Part shown: piece after piece, positions 12,418-25,914 of the stretch
Layout of the letters: each line of letters starts with the position of its first letter
Numbering within the stretch: position 1 is the first letter of the stretch
Source: Seiridium cupressi
Taxonomy: Eukaryota; Ascomycota; Sordariomycetes; Amphisphaeriales; Sporocadaceae
DNA length: 64,000 bases
Assembly (NCBI GenBank): GCA_036674765.1
Contig: JARVKI010000136.1
Coordinates: forward strand, 1-64,000
Reading direction: 5' to 3'
Notes under the pieces: generated by a model
Database searches by the model: none
Told to the model about the DNA's origin: nothing
Seen by the model: the letters and a program-made list of their open reading frames with translations, nothing else
Translations under genes and position numbers: made by a program

Positions 12418-14920
12418 TAAGCTATCTTTTTTTTTACGGTTTATACGAATTAGAAACGAACGAAATATTTATATTACGGTAAGAATTATAAATGGGAGTT
12501 AAGTCTTATTTCCTTCGTATAAAGGATTAAAATCTCTCTCTTATATAACTGTAATAATATAAAAAAAAAAATACCGGAATCGCGTCCTAATTAATAACTT
12601 TATATATCCGTATAATAACGAAAAATAATCCTTTCCCGTCTTCGTTTACTTTATATAATGTTAAATTTTACGGCTTTATCGTGTTTATTAAGTTAAATAG
12701 CTTTAAAATATTTTTTTTTATATTTCTTTCCTTTACACGATTTCAGACTTTATACGAGCCTTTATTCTTTTTTTTAAATTTTTAAATCGTATAAATAATT
12801 ATATTTTAATTTTAGCGCCTTTTCGTAGGTTTTTTTTTACTTATTTTCTCGTACGAATAACTAGTTTAGCGTTATATAATTATTTTTAGTCCTATTTTAA
12901 AATACGAAAAACTAGTTCGTGCTTTTCCGTTCGATCGTATAAAAAAGCCATTTTCGTACGTATAACTATTTTTAATCCCTTTTTAAAACGCGAAAGCCAG
13001 CTTATACTCTTTCGTTTAATCGTACGCAAAAGTTATATAACTCGTTACTCTTTCGTCCGATTATATAAAAGAGCTTTATAACTTATTACTTTTACCGGTT
13101 AATTTACGGACTTATAATTTTTTAATTAATCGTATTTATTATAAATTATTACCTTTTTATACGATTAAATAGGTATAAAAAGGACTTTTTCCTTTTTTTT
13201 CCTAATTTTAAAATCTTTTTTACTCGTATAATTTTTATATATTTTTTTCGTACGACTAATTTTAATTAATTTTAAAATATTGTTATTATTATTATGCTTA
13301 TTACCTTTTTATATAATAAGCGCTTATTCCGTGTAAATATCTCTTTTTTATCCTTATCGTATTAAACCTTTACGGTTTCCATTTTTTTAATAATCGTATT
13401 AGGCGTAACCTTAAATTCTTTTGCAAAAACGTACGTACGCTTCCTTTTTAGTATTCGTACGATTATTTGTTAATTATTTATAAATATAAAAGAACGTTAT
13501 AATCGACGCGGTTGTACGCGACGTCGATATTACCGTCCCCCGCTTTTAGGGTAATGCGGATTATAATATAATAAGGATCGTACGACGCGATTCGTATTTC
13601 GTCGCTTTATAAATATTTAATATTTCCTTTTCGTACGATTACCTTTTATACGAATATATTTAACTTTTTTTTTTAGTTTTATCGCGGTTTTTAATATAAT
13701 TAGCTCCTTATCGTATAACCCTTTTTATATTAAAGTTAATACCACTTTTGTCGCTTATTACCGTTATAATAATAACGCGTATATTATTTATTAATTTTAA
13801 TTATACGCTAAACGTTATTTTATATTTATTAATATTATTAATTAAAAAAGTATATTATTAATAATAAAAAGTCTTAAAATAAAAAAAGGATAAAAAAATA
13901 AAAAGGTAAATATTTTTTTATATAAAATATATATTCCGGGTTTTTAATATATTTTTTATATAATCCTTTTATAACTTTATAAATTTTTATTTATTTTAAC
14001 GGTTAATAAATCCTTTAATTTATACGGTAAGCTTTTTAATTAATATTAATTTTTAAGGCTTTATTTAGTTTTGTTTTCGTATAAACGTCGATTAAATTAT
14101 CGTTCCCGTTAATTTATTAAACTTTTAAACTTTTTTTTATTCGTACGATTCTTATAACGTTATAATATCGATTATAAATCGCTTTTTTTATATTATATTT
14201 AATTTTATTAAATAATTATATATAAAAAATAAATCTGTGTAAATTATTATAAGAATTTAAGGTAATTTTAAACGGTTAATAATCTTTTTAAATATTATAT
14301 ATAAGGTTATTTTAATATTAAAACCGTTTATTATATTATATAACTCGTTAATTAATACGCTTTTAATAATTTTCTTATATTTTAAAGAATTTTAATATAT
14401 AATATTACTTTTTAAAATTATTTTTTATATTATATAACTAACTTCTTATGTGAGAATTACGATAAAATTAAATTATGACGATAAATTATAATTATTAACG
14501 AATAAGCCGTTAATAAAAATATATAATTTTATACGATCGAGTTTTAAAAAAATATATTTAAACTTTTATTATACGTTATTAATTTATTATTAAATACGTT
14601 AGTTTAAAAACTTAATATTTACCTTTTTTAGTTTTATTATTTATGTTACCGTTAATAAATCGTACGTTATTTTTAATTAATATACTAAAATGATATACGG
14701 TTTTTATACGCGTTAAAATACGTATTATCATACGATATTATTCGCACGAAAGTTTATAAGTTAAAGGTTTTTAACTTATCTTTTTTAAAAGAATAAAATA
14801 TCGTCGTTTTTTAATTTAATATAATTACCGTTAAATTTTAAAAGGTAATCGTACGATAATACCGTTTTAGGTTTCGTATAAAAGCCTATTTTTTGCATTT
14901 TTTATTTTTATCGCTAAAAG

Positions 14921-15024
14921 AAATTTTCGGAACCGAAACTTAACGTATCGTTTATTTAAAACGCGGTAATTCCGAAATTGTATAAATTATTTTTTGAAAT
15001 TAATAAATATAAATCGAAAAGAAA
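14921..15024 (-). pseudogene. Copia reverse transcriptase relic
   Basis: On the minus strand this reads FDLYLLIS, then FGITAF, a stop, and INDTL. The position and pattern fit the RT active-site region of the fungal Copia group in which QTDDT replaces the usual YVDD. Here the Gln codon has become TAA and the first catalytic Asp codon AAC, both RIP-type C-to-T or G-to-A changes. The relic lies 3' of the integrase on the element's strand, as expected for Ty1/Copia. Confidence 0.7.
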
Positions 15025-16194
15025 TATATTTATATTTAATATTTCCGTATAACAATTATAATACGTTTTAAATTAATATATGCCGGATTTTATAAAATTA
15101 TATAACGGTTTTTTAATTTATAATATAGTATTTTTCGTATATTTATTTTATAATTTTTATAATAACGTTGCGGGGATAAATTATATAAGCTTATCGTACG
15201 TTTAAAAATAAGTTTACGTAATATTTCGTAATTCTTTTATTATTTCCTACAATTTTATTAAAATAAATCTTAAAACGAAAAAAAGTCGTTAGTTTATTTT
15301 TTAAATTATTAAAACTTACGTTAAGATTTCATTTTTCGAATTATCTTTAAAACTTTATACGACGAATTTACTTTTCTTATACGGTCGTATTATTTTACTT
15401 TCAACTTTTCGTACGAAACGCGTTTTAAAAATTTTAACTTTTTAATAAATATACGGATTATATTTTAATATTTTAAAAACTTTTCGTATAATAAAATCGT
15501 TAATTTTTATTACGTCGAATTCTTTAAACGGTGTTTTAAACGTCGTAATAACGCCGTTTTCTTTAAATTTAATCGCTAACGTACGATTATTTTTCTCTTT
15601 TTAAATTATATACGTTATTACGTTTTTATACGGTCGATTTTTACATTATATAAAAGAAACCTTTATGCGATAATTTTAATAAATCGTCCTTTTTTCTATA
15701 TAATAAATGGGTTTTATACGATTAAAGCGATATTAAGATTTTTATCGTCGTTTTCGTCGTACGATTTATAATACGGTTTAATTTGCGTATAACAAAATTT
15801 TAATAATTTATTAATTATATTTAATATTACGTTTTCTTTATCGTACGCTTAAATTTTATACGGGTTTTATTATTTTTCCTTTTTTTTAAAACTATAACTT
15901 TATTTTAAAAGGGTAATAATTTAACCGCATACGGGTTTAAACCGGTTTTAGTATTAATCGCACGATTAATTTCGATTTATACGTTAATTTCTTTAAACTC
16001 GCTTAGTATTTTAAAAATTATTTTCGTATAAATAATATTATTCGTAAATAATAGCGAGTTATAATTAATTTTAAAGTATATACCGAGAATTAAAAGCGTT
16101 AATATAAAGCCGTTTAATTTTATTATATTATTTAAAACCTTAATAGCTATTTAAAAAATCGTACGATTATTAATATTATAACCAAGTTCCCTTT

Positions 16195-16360
16195 TTAAGA
16201 TATTATACGACTTTTATAGCGGTAAATACGCCCGTTCGATTTTCCCGATAACTTAATACGCTTTAATTAAAGTTTTTTTATATAAACATCTTATAATTCG
16301 TACGTTACTCTTAAATTCTTTAAATGCAAAATTCGTTCCCGGGTCGTATAAAATAATATT
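16195..16360 (-). pseudogene. Copia integrase core relic
   Basis: The minus strand reads DPGTNFAFKEFK and, further on, VIGKIERAYLPL. This matches the second half of the retroviral-type integrase core in fungal Copia elements (a D-G-x-N-F-x-S-K-E-F block and an S-I-G-x-V-E-R block). The Asp and the Glu of IER are separated by 35 codons, the classical D-35-E spacing. Stops replace two codons that are probably Gln or Arg. It is inactive because of the stops. Confidence 0.75.
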
Positions 16361-19300
16361 TAATAGGCTAAAATAAACAAAAATCTAATATCTATATAAA
16401 GCATTTTATACGCTTTATACGTTTTTTTTTAAGAATTTTATAATTTAATATAACGTTAAAACGTTAATAATATATAACGCTTTACCGTTTAATAAATATA
16501 TAATATTTACGAAAATTTCGTAATTAAAATCGTACGCGTTTTTTAACGTAAACTTAAATTTCTTTAACGCTTAATCGTGCGATTAACAATAATAATATAC
16601 CTTTTAAATCTCTTTTAAAACGGAATAATCGATATCGTCGATACCCGCCTTTTTTAATAGCTAATATAACCGATTTATATATGCGTATTTAAACTGTTAG
16701 TATAAGCGTCGCAACTTTTATTCGGTTATAAAAATAAAAGATTCCGTACGAAATAAGTTAAAAAACGGATATCCTTATTTTCGTACGATTAGTAAAAAAA
16801 ATACCGTTTATTTTTCGTACGATACGATTTATCGTATTATTAAAATACGCGCCGAATTTATTTATATCTTTTTAGGATATAATATGTTATTTTTCCTAAT
16901 AAGTTAATTTTTATAATCGTTTTAATTATATAAAAAGGTTTACCGCTTTCGAAATTAAACGTGCTCGTTAATAAGTTTTATTTAATCTTTATACGAAAAT
17001 TATTTTTAAATTATATTAAAACTTAGGATTTATTTATAATAAATCGTTTTAAAATTTTTATATCCTAAAATTCTCTTTAATATTTGTATAAATATTAATC
17101 TTCGATAATAAATACTTTAAACGATAGATTTTTATACGGTAAATCGTAAATATTTATATTTATTATAAGATAAATATACGACGTTAATAATAAAAATTAA
17201 AAGGCGTTTTAATCCTATTTATTATCCGCTTTATTTTTATCCGACAATTTTAAAATATATCCTTCGTATTTTTAAACGTATAACGCGAACTCCTTTTAAA
17301 TTAAAAATTTTATATTTATATTTTTACATATTATTATATATTATACGCGAGATTTTGCTTTTTTTCCCGGGGTATAATTAATAAATTAGCAATTTTTTAT
17401 ATATATAAAATATTTCTTATTTATACGATTCCGTATATAAAAATTAGTTTTTAATATTTAAAAACTATTTCTAATTATATAAAAAGGTTTTCGTATAATA
17501 ACGTTAAAATACCCTTAATTAAACGATATTTTTAAGTTTTTATTATATATACGATTAATTAAATATTAAATTATATATAAGTTTAATTATAAAAAATAAA
17601 TTATAGGTTTTGAATTTAATATTACGGTAATAATTATTTTTATATTTAAAAAAAGTTTTTCGTATAATAATTTTTATTAAATTAAAACTAGGTTTAATTT
17701 CAATACGTTACGGTATACCTTTTTAATAACCGTATAAAGCTGGATTTCCCTTTAATACTTAGCTTTAAACGCACGTTATATTAATTATATTTTATTTAAA
17801 AGGGTTTCCAAAATTTCGATATTAAATTTATTAAAATTCTTTTTTCGTATTTATGCAAAAGTAAATAAACTTTATTTTATTTAATATTAATTATAATAGA
17901 TTTTTTAATTAAAATATAAATTTATCGTATAATAAATATCGTATTAAAAAAAATTTAAACCGATATAATTTAAATAAAAAATTATTATATAATTAAATAA
18001 AATATACGATTATATAATATAATATTAATCTTTCGTAATACTGATTTTTTTGCACGATAAAATAAAAAAGCGTATTTTATTATATAAAATATCGTACGGT
18101 TTCTTAATATAATTTAACTTTTTCTACTAAACCTTTATAAACGCTTAAACTTATATCGTATTATATAATCTGTTAATAATCCTTTATTATAATAAAAATA
18201 CGTACGGCGAATACGGATTATTTAAACCGATTATTATAATTCGTATAAACGGAAAGATTTATCCTTTTTTTACGTACGATATTTTAAGGGGATATTATTA
18301 TCTTTTAAATTATTTAATTTTAATAAGTAATTTTTATATAATAATGCTAATTAATTTAAAAAGCGTATTATACGAAAGTTAATCGCTTAGGATTCGTACG
18401 ATTATTTTTATTAATCTTTTTTACTTAATTTTCAACCGATAATCGTAAATACGATTTAATCGATAATTAAAGAAATTATAATTAAAATAATCCGTTAAAT
18501 TACCGTATTATTTCTATATTATATAATATTTATCCTTATTAATTAATATTATTTAAAAAGCGTTTTTATTATTTTAAATCGTTAACCTGCTTTTAAATTA
18601 GCGTAACTTGCGATAATCCCGGTATCTATTTTATTTTGTTTTATCGTATAAAAATTATATTTCCCGTATAAAAAGTTATTTAAAAGGTTTTAAATTCTTT
18701 TATCGTATTTAATAAGTATATAAATTATTCCGCTTAAAATGTTTTTAATAATAAATATTTTAAAACGCGTAATTTATTAAGTATTTTTAACGGAATAATT
18801 ATACGATAAACGCGAATTAATACGGCGTTTATTCTTTAAAATCCTTTTAGTAATATCGTATAAATATCGAAAAGTTTCGTACGAGTTTATAATTTAAAAT
18901 TCGTAAACCGACGTTTAACGTAATTTAAAGTTCGTTAAACGATAAAATATTTACGTTAAAATTATCATCGTATATATACGATTTTTTTATATTACGTTTT
19001 TATACGTTTGCTAAAATATTTAAATCTTTCTTTAACTTTTCGTATAAAAATTCGTATAATAAAGATATAAAGGTTATTTATTATATTTAAAAATCGTTAC
19101 TTATTTTGTTTATATTAATAAATACGTCTTTTATTAAGGTCGATAAATTTATTTTAGCGATATATATTATATATATATATAAATTTTAATTTATATAAAA
19201 AAATTAAAAGGTTTTAAATTAATATAAATTTCTTTATATATAAACTTTTCGTATAATTTCGAATTAAAATATACGTTATCTTTTTCAAATTAATTATATA

Positions 19301-19463
19301 AAAATATAATAGGCTTTAAATTATGCGAAATCTTCGTACAAAAAATTCTTTAAAAAATAATACGATTAAAGCCTATTTTATATTACCGCATACGCTTAAA
19401 ATTCTAATCGTTTTTTTACTTTTATTAATTTATATTTATAAAAAACCGGTAAATACTAATTAA

Positions 19464-19672
19464 TATTAAATAGCTTTTCCATTTAATTTTTACTTTATAC
19501 GGGGTAACGATAAATAATATTAATTTAGCGTATCGTACGAAGGAGAAAAAAGAACTTTTTTCTTTATATAGGACGGTAATTACGTAATTATACCTGGTCC
19601 GGTAGCCCGGTAGAACCGGCGCTATTTATCTATTAAAACTCTCGTATAAAACCGTAACTTAATATTTTAATA
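19464..19672 (-). repeat. Copia LTR (5' end of element)
   Basis: 209 bp, similar to 12,150-12,417 but about 60 bp shorter in the middle. The start tattaaatagcttttccatt and the block ggtagcccggtagaaccggc are the clearest shared landmarks. Because the coding relics read on the minus strand, this LTR would have driven transcription. Confidence 0.78.
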
Positions 19673-20929
19673 AGATAGTATATATCTTTTAAATACTTTT
19701 TAAAAATAATCCGATTTGCGATTTAACGCGTTGGCTTCTTCGTTTTTCGACTTTTTTTTTATAAATAATAATAAAATTAAAATTTATTAAAAATTTAAAT
19801 TATTATATTTATCGTTTATTAAATTTTGTATTATTAATAAATAATATTAAATTTTAATAATTTTTATAAATTTTAATTTAATAAATAGTTTTATTAAAAT
19901 AATACTTTTATTTTTTAAATATTTAATAATTATTATTAAATTATTATTATAAATTTAATGATTAAACTTTAATTCACTAAGCTTTTTTTTAAATAAAATA
20001 TTACAAAATATTTTTTTCACTTTTTTTTAATTAAATTAACCTTTAAATATATAATTAAACGTATTAGGTTTTTTTTATTAAAATTTATTATAATTATAAT
20101 AAATTCGTTAATTACGCGTTATTTTAATAAATCGAGCGCGGTTTTTTTTTAATTTATACGAAAAAGGTATGTTTTCTCGTTAAATTTATCAAAATGCTTT
20201 TATTTTTTTAAAATCTAAAATAAATATACGGTAATAATTAATTAGTTTTATAAGGGATTTTATTTTTATTACGCTAATAAATATAAGTTAATTTTTAATT
20301 ATTACGATTTTAAAATCTTTTATTTAAATTTCTCCCGGGGATACGATATATTTTACGAAAATGATTTTCTTTAATAAAATCTGCTTTTTTCCAGGTTAAC
20401 GAATAGGTTTACTTTTTAAAATTTCCGTAATATTATTATAACGTATTATTTTTATTTTTCGAATATATTTAAAAAAATAAAAATATTAATAAAATATATT
20501 ACGACCAATTTATTAATAAAATCGCGTAATACCGTATTAATTATATTTTATATTTTAAAAGCTTATTAATATATTAATAAGCTTAAATAATATTATTAAA
20601 TATTGGAAATATTTATATTTTAGTTTAAATATTATTTTTATTCGTTTTGTTTTTAATTTATATTAATTTATATACGTTTAATAAACTTAAAACCGTAAAT
20701 TATAAAGTGTTATATAATTTATCGCGTAAGTTTTTAATTAAAACTAAAAGGTAAGGTTAATAATTAGTTAATTAATTAAAAAACTAATTAAAACTAAATT
20801 AATTAAAGTTTTTAAAATAAAAACGTAAATTAATTAAGTTTAATTTAATTAATTTTCAATTTTTTAATTAGTTTAATTAAAAACTAAAAAGTTAATACGC
20901 TATTATTAAAATTTAATATTTTAAAAATT

Positions 20930-21190
20930 CTATTTTAAATAATAAAAGCGAATTAAAAAGATAATTAAATTAGTTTATTTTTTAAATATTTCTATAAAAT
21001 AAATATTAATTTTTAAAAATTAATAATATAATTTTTAAAAAAATAAAATGTAAAAATCTCGGTTTTAAATTAAAAATCTTTAATATTTAAATTTTTAAAA
21101 ATTTGTATTTTAATAATAAAAATATTTAAAAAATAAATTAAAAAAGCCGTTTTCGGTATTAATTAATATTTTACTAAATTCTTTTTATTT
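20930..21190 (-). repeat. Inverted repeat arm, uninterrupted copy
   Basis: Its reverse complement matches 23,590-23,723 and then continues into 30,353-30,450. The partner copy is therefore split by the Gypsy element. Clear shared words, read on the other strand, are aaatttaaatattaaagatt, tttttaatttaaaac and taatatttattttata. This copy also contains about 35 bp (ccgagatttttacatttta and onwards on that strand) that are missing at the insertion site. Confidence 0.75.
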
Positions 21191-21264
21191 TTTATTTTTT
21201 AAAGGTTTCTCGTATTAATTTTTCGGGCTCGTTTTTTTTCTTTTATTTATTTATAATAAATAAA

Positions 21265-21688
21265 GTTGTTAATTAATTAATTTAAAATTAACTTACGTGA
21301 ATTAATTTAAGCTTACGTAAATTTAAATTAACTTAATAAGTTTAAATTAATTTAAAACAAAAATTTAAAACTTATTTATTTAACTCGTTAAAACTAATAT
21401 ATTAAAACGTTTTATTTTATTAAACTTATTAATAAACGTTTATTTTAACATTTTAATTAATTTCTTTTTTAATAGTTTATTTAATTTACAAAATTAATTT
21501 TTTTTTAATTAAGTTAATTTTAATCAATTTAATTAACTAGTTAAGTTTTAAATTAATTTATTAACTTAACGAAAAATTATTAACTTTAATTAATTTAAAT
21601 ATAATTAAATTAATAAAAATCCAAATTTAAACTAAATAAGTAAATTAATTTAAATTAATAATTAAAACTTAAAACTTAATTAACAACC
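21265..21688 (+). mobile_element. MITE-like element, family B (most complete copy)
   Basis: About 424 bp. The left end gttgttaattaattaattta and the right end acttaattaacaacc are inverted repeats. The inverse copy at 11,220-11,553 and fragments at 4,165 and 5,867 define the family. There is no ORF. A short non-autonomous DNA transposon is the simplest reading. It lies next to the inverted repeat arm at 20,930-21,190, which may be coincidence. Confidence 0.6.
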
Positions 21689-23169
21689 TTAATAATAAAA
21701 GTATTAAAATATAATAAAAATAATTAAGCTAAATAAAAATTAGTCCTGCTTTTTAATATTTTTTAATTCGCTTCTAAGTTAAACTTTTATTTTTAATATA
21801 AATTAAATATTTATCGATTTTATATTAATTTTACGTGCGTAATTTTAAAAAACTTTCCCATATTTTTAATAAATCGTTAATAATAACCGTATATCTTTAA
21901 AGTTTTAATCCGATATAATAACGTTATTTTTATTTCTTTTAAAAAAACTTTTTTTTTAGTTTTTTTTAAAGTAATAATCGTAAAACTAATTAATATAACT
22001 TATTTATAAAATCTTTATATATTCCGGGTATTTTATTTTTAATATAAAATAGTTTTTTAATATTACGTTTAGCGTATAAACTTCCTCGAAATTATTTTTT
22101 TTTCGTAATTTTTGCTAAAACATTTTTTAATTTAAAATTATTATAATATAATTTATCTATAACGATTCTTATTTTAAATATATCGTAATATTTTTATAAT
22201 TTTTAAATTATAATAAAATCGTAATTTTGTTTATTATATATAATTAACCGTATTTTTAGTATTTTAATTTAATTTAATTATTCGGTTTTTAATTATTATT
22301 TTTTTCGGATAATAATTTAAATTTAATTCGTTATTACTTTCGTTAAAATATACGAAATATTTATAAATATTAATTTATTATTTGGCGGGGCTTTTTTTAT
22401 TATAACGATTATTTTAATATTAAATTTCCGTAAATATTACTTGGTTTTATTTTAATTTACTTTATATATTATATTATTATCGTTATAATATACCGTTTAT
22501 AATAAACGGTTATTATTAATTAATATTTTAATAATAAAGTTAAATTATCCTTTTTAATACCGGTTAAAAAAGGTTTTACTTTTTTAAATAATCGGTATTT
22601 ATTAGCGAAATATTTTATTTTATTATAATTATAATACGTTATTTTTCTTATTTAGTTTTTTTTTAATAACGTTTAAGTTTATAAATTTATTATATTATTT
22701 ATAAAACGTTTTATTATATTATTCGTTTTATAATCGTTATTTATAATTTTATCGTAATATCCCGGTATTAACTTAAGGTTTAATTTATTTATTATATAAT
22801 TTTATTAAACTTTTACGTTTTTAATTATTCTTTATATAAGCGAATTTTAATTTTAATAGTTTATTTAATATAAATACCGAAATCGTTCGATGGATTTTTT
22901 TAGCGACGTTATTTTTAACACTTTTTTTTAAATTTTTCATAAAATAGCGTTATAAAAGCGTTATCGTCGTTTTATTTACTTTTAAACGCGATTTATTTAA
23001 ATTTAAAAGTATATTTAAATATTAACCCGCGTTATTTAAATTATATAAACTTTCGTTTAATTTATTAAAAATAACTTTAAAACGGCGTTTAAATTCCGTA
23101 TAATTAATAAAGATCTTTTTAAATTTTTTCGGTTTTATTTTATTATTATTATAGTTTTAAATTTAATTT

Positions 23170-23512
23170 TTACTTTTAGTCTTAGTTTTAATTTTAGTTT
23201 TAATTTTAGTTTTAGTTTTAGTTTTAGTTTTAGTTTTAGTTTTAGTTTTAGTTTTAGTTTTAGTTTTAGTTTTAGTTTTANNNNNNNNNNNNNNNNNNNN
23301 NNNNNNNNNNNNNNNNNNNNNNNNNNNNNNNNNNNNNNNNNNNNNNNNNNNNNNNNNNNNNNNNNNNNNNNNNNNNNNNNTTTTAGTTTTAGTTTTAGTT
23401 TTAGTTTTAGTTTTAGTTTTAGTTTTAGTTTTAGTTTTAGTTTTAGTTTTAGTTTTAATTTTAGTTTTAGTTTTAGTTTTAGTTTTAGTTTTAGTTTTAA
23501 TTTTAGTTTCTT
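23170..23512 (+). repeat. (TTTTAG)n hexanucleotide array with gap
   Basis: Nearly perfect TTTTAG units (CTAAAA on the other strand) on both sides of a run of exactly 100 N. The edges carry a few TTTTAA variants, while the centre is uniform. This is a simple repeat and not the usual TTAGGG fungal telomere repeat. The true array length is unknown because the assembly breaks inside it. Confidence 0.95.
23281..23380. other. Assembly gap (100 N)
   Basis: Exactly 100 undetermined bases within the hexanucleotide array. A round-number gap is a scaffolding convention, so the physical distance may differ greatly. Confidence 0.99.
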
Positions 23513-23589
23513 TTTAATTAATTAATTAAAGTTAATCTAGTTTTAGTTTAGTTTTTTAACGGAAAAATTAAAAACTAATTAATTAAAAT

Positions 23590-23723
23590 TAATATTTTAA
23601 AAATTAAATTTATTAAAATATTAATTAATAACGAAAATAGCTTTTTTAGTTTATTTTTTAATATTTTTATTATTAAAATATAAATTTTAAAAATTTAAAT
23701 ATTAAAGATTTTTAATTTAAAAC
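23590..23723 (+). repeat. Inverted repeat arm, left part of split copy
   Basis: Matches the reverse complement of about 21,060-21,190, base for base over long stretches, and stops exactly where the Gypsy LTR begins at 23,724. The continuation is found on the far side of the element at 30,353. Confidence 0.75.
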
Positions 23724-23867
23724 TATTACGGTCTTATATACTGGTAGTTTAGTATATTATTATTATTATATAAAAAAGAAAAAAGGAAATTAAGTTTTAA
23801 ATTAGTATAACGGCTTTTTATAAACGCCGTACCGCTAGCGTTTTAATAATGTCTTAATATCGTAATA
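23724..23867 (-). repeat. Gypsy LTR (3' end of element)
   Basis: 144 bp sharing with 30,212-30,352 the words agtatattattattat, ggaaattaagtttta, tataacggctttttataa and gccgtaccg, in the same order. Length and order match over the whole unit, with about 15-20% differences by eye, mainly transitions. Confidence 0.85.
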
Positions 23868-25914
23868 ATAACCCCGCGTTTTAAACCGTAATTAACCGTA
23901 ATTATAATTATAAAGCACTATTTTACCTTATATACTCGCTAATTATAATCGTATATAAATTATCCGGCCCGCGTATAATTACTTATAATTGCGAGATATT
24001 TAAGTTAGCGAATAAAGCGGCCCGTACAGCTAGCGCCCCGGTTAACCCGTATATTCGTATTCTTATCGTCCCGGGACCTAATTTAACTAATTTTAAAAAT
24101 CCGAAAAATAAACACGGTTTTTTATTATTATAATTATTTTTCGCTATAATTATATTATTATTATATTTATATAATACTTTTTTAATTATATCGTAACGTT
24201 ACTTTTTTATTATTAATTATATTTATCACCCGCGATTTTAACCCTTTTTTTAATAATAGCGATAGCGATAACGATATTTTTATTAATTCCCGTCTTATTA
24301 ACGATAAAAAACCGTAGTTTATTTACGCTTAAATAATAAAGGCTATAAGTCGTATTTGTAATAATAATAAAAGATTTTACATATATTATTTGCGAATTTA
24401 TTTAAAGTAATTTAAAACCGCCGTTATTAAAGTGATACTTTTCGGGTTAGCCTTTAAACTATTTAAAATCTTATATCGCTTTATCGCGATTTTCGTTTTT
24501 TATAAATAATATAAAAAACGTAAGGATTTATATAAATTAATAGTTTTATTATTTTAAAATCGTATTTTACCTTATTAACGTTATTTAAACGGTTACTTTT
24601 TCCGTTACGTTTATAACGTTATTCGTGCTAAAAATAGTTAAATTTAAATAAGTAAACGAGGATTATAATTAAGAATTAAACCGTATTTTTATCGTGGTTT
24701 AAGCGTCTTTTTAATGCGGCGATAAACTAGGTTAATTAATATAACGCGACTTTTTTTAAAGGTTAAAATAATAAATTCGATTTTTATAATTTATCGTTAT
24801 ATTAATATCGTCTTTTTAACGTCTTTTAACCGTATTTACTTTTTTAAATAGTAATTTATCGTTTTTTAATTTTAGTTTATTATAATTCTTATAATTTAAC
24901 TAATATATTTTTTTAATTTTTAACCGGTATACTTCGTAGTTTATTTAACCGGCGTACCGTTATAATTCTAACGTATTACCGTTATACTTTCGTATTTTTG
25001 CTTTTTAATCGCCTTTAAGACCCTGTTTCGTTTTAAAGTTAATAAAAATTAAAATAATTATTTTGCGTCCGTTTTATTCGAAATAAATATTACCGTTAGC
25101 TTTTTAATCGGTTTGCTTAAATTTTAGCGTTATAACGCTTTTTCGCCCTTATTTCGCGTTTATTATTTTATTAAAATTAAGCTAATAGGTTTAATTTCGT
25201 TAATAAAAACTAGTAGAACTTTTTAATCGTATCGTTATATTTTTTTTAAATATTCGGCGGGTTTTTAAAAAGGTTTATAAAGGTATAACTATTTAATTTT
25301 ATATTTTAAACCGTTAAAGCGAAGGCGGGAGTTTAGTATTTTTTTAAAGTGCTACTCTTTTTTTTTCAGTATTAAAGTCGTTTTTATCCGTTATTAAAGC
25401 GTTTATAATACGCCGGTTAAACGCTTCGTTAATTAAAGCTTAATTTAAGAAATTATCTTTATAACGCTGGATTAAAAAAAACTAAAAAAACTAAAAAAAT
25501 CTTATATACCGGTAATAATTTTATAATTTTAATTCAGCGGTAAATTTATAAAATTAAAAACTGACTTATTTATTTATTATTTAATCTAATTAAAGGTTTA
25601 TTAAAGTTAATATTTTTAATATTAACTTATATAAAATCGTTAATTTGCGGTAGCGCGGTATTAAAACGATATTTATCCGTGAATTTTTTTTTATAAATCG
25701 GTTAATAACGCTTTAATTACGGTTAAAATGCGGTTTATTTTATCCGTTATATAAACGGGTTTTACCCGTAATTCGCAAAAAAAAAATACTCCCGTAAATT
25801 CGAATATTTAAGTATTCGTCGCGAATTTTATTAACGGTAGTTAATCGGTTTAGTCGTTTTAATAAAACATATAATAAACCTTTAAATATTATTTTATAAA
25901 AGCGTTAATTATTT

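Larger units (their letters stand above)
12150..19672 (-). mobile_element. Ty1/Copia-type LTR retrotransposon, RIP-killed
   Basis: A 7.5-kb element bounded by two similar LTRs (12,150-12,417 and 19,464-19,672), both starting TATTAAATAGC and ending TTTTAATA. These look like RIP-altered TG...CA ends. The flanking 5-mers aaata and agata differ by one G/A transition and probably represent the target duplication. Integrase and reverse transcriptase relics read on the minus strand, with integrase upstream of RT, which is the Ty1/Copia order. A run of A and G next to the 12.4-kb LTR on that strand could be the polypurine tract. The interior is full of TAA codons, so the element cannot make its own proteins. 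The gag region (17-19.4 kb) is not readable by eye. Confidence 0.8.

Noticed and set aside
6141..21688. CRISPR-like array made of repeated AT-rich words
   Set aside because: Copies are few, unevenly spaced, inverted and hundreds of bp long; this is a eukaryotic transposon landscape.
23170..23512. TTTTAG array as a telomere
   Set aside because: The fungal telomere repeat is TTAGGG. The array is internal, with transposon sequence on both sides, and RIP cannot turn TTAGGG units into uniform TTTTAG.
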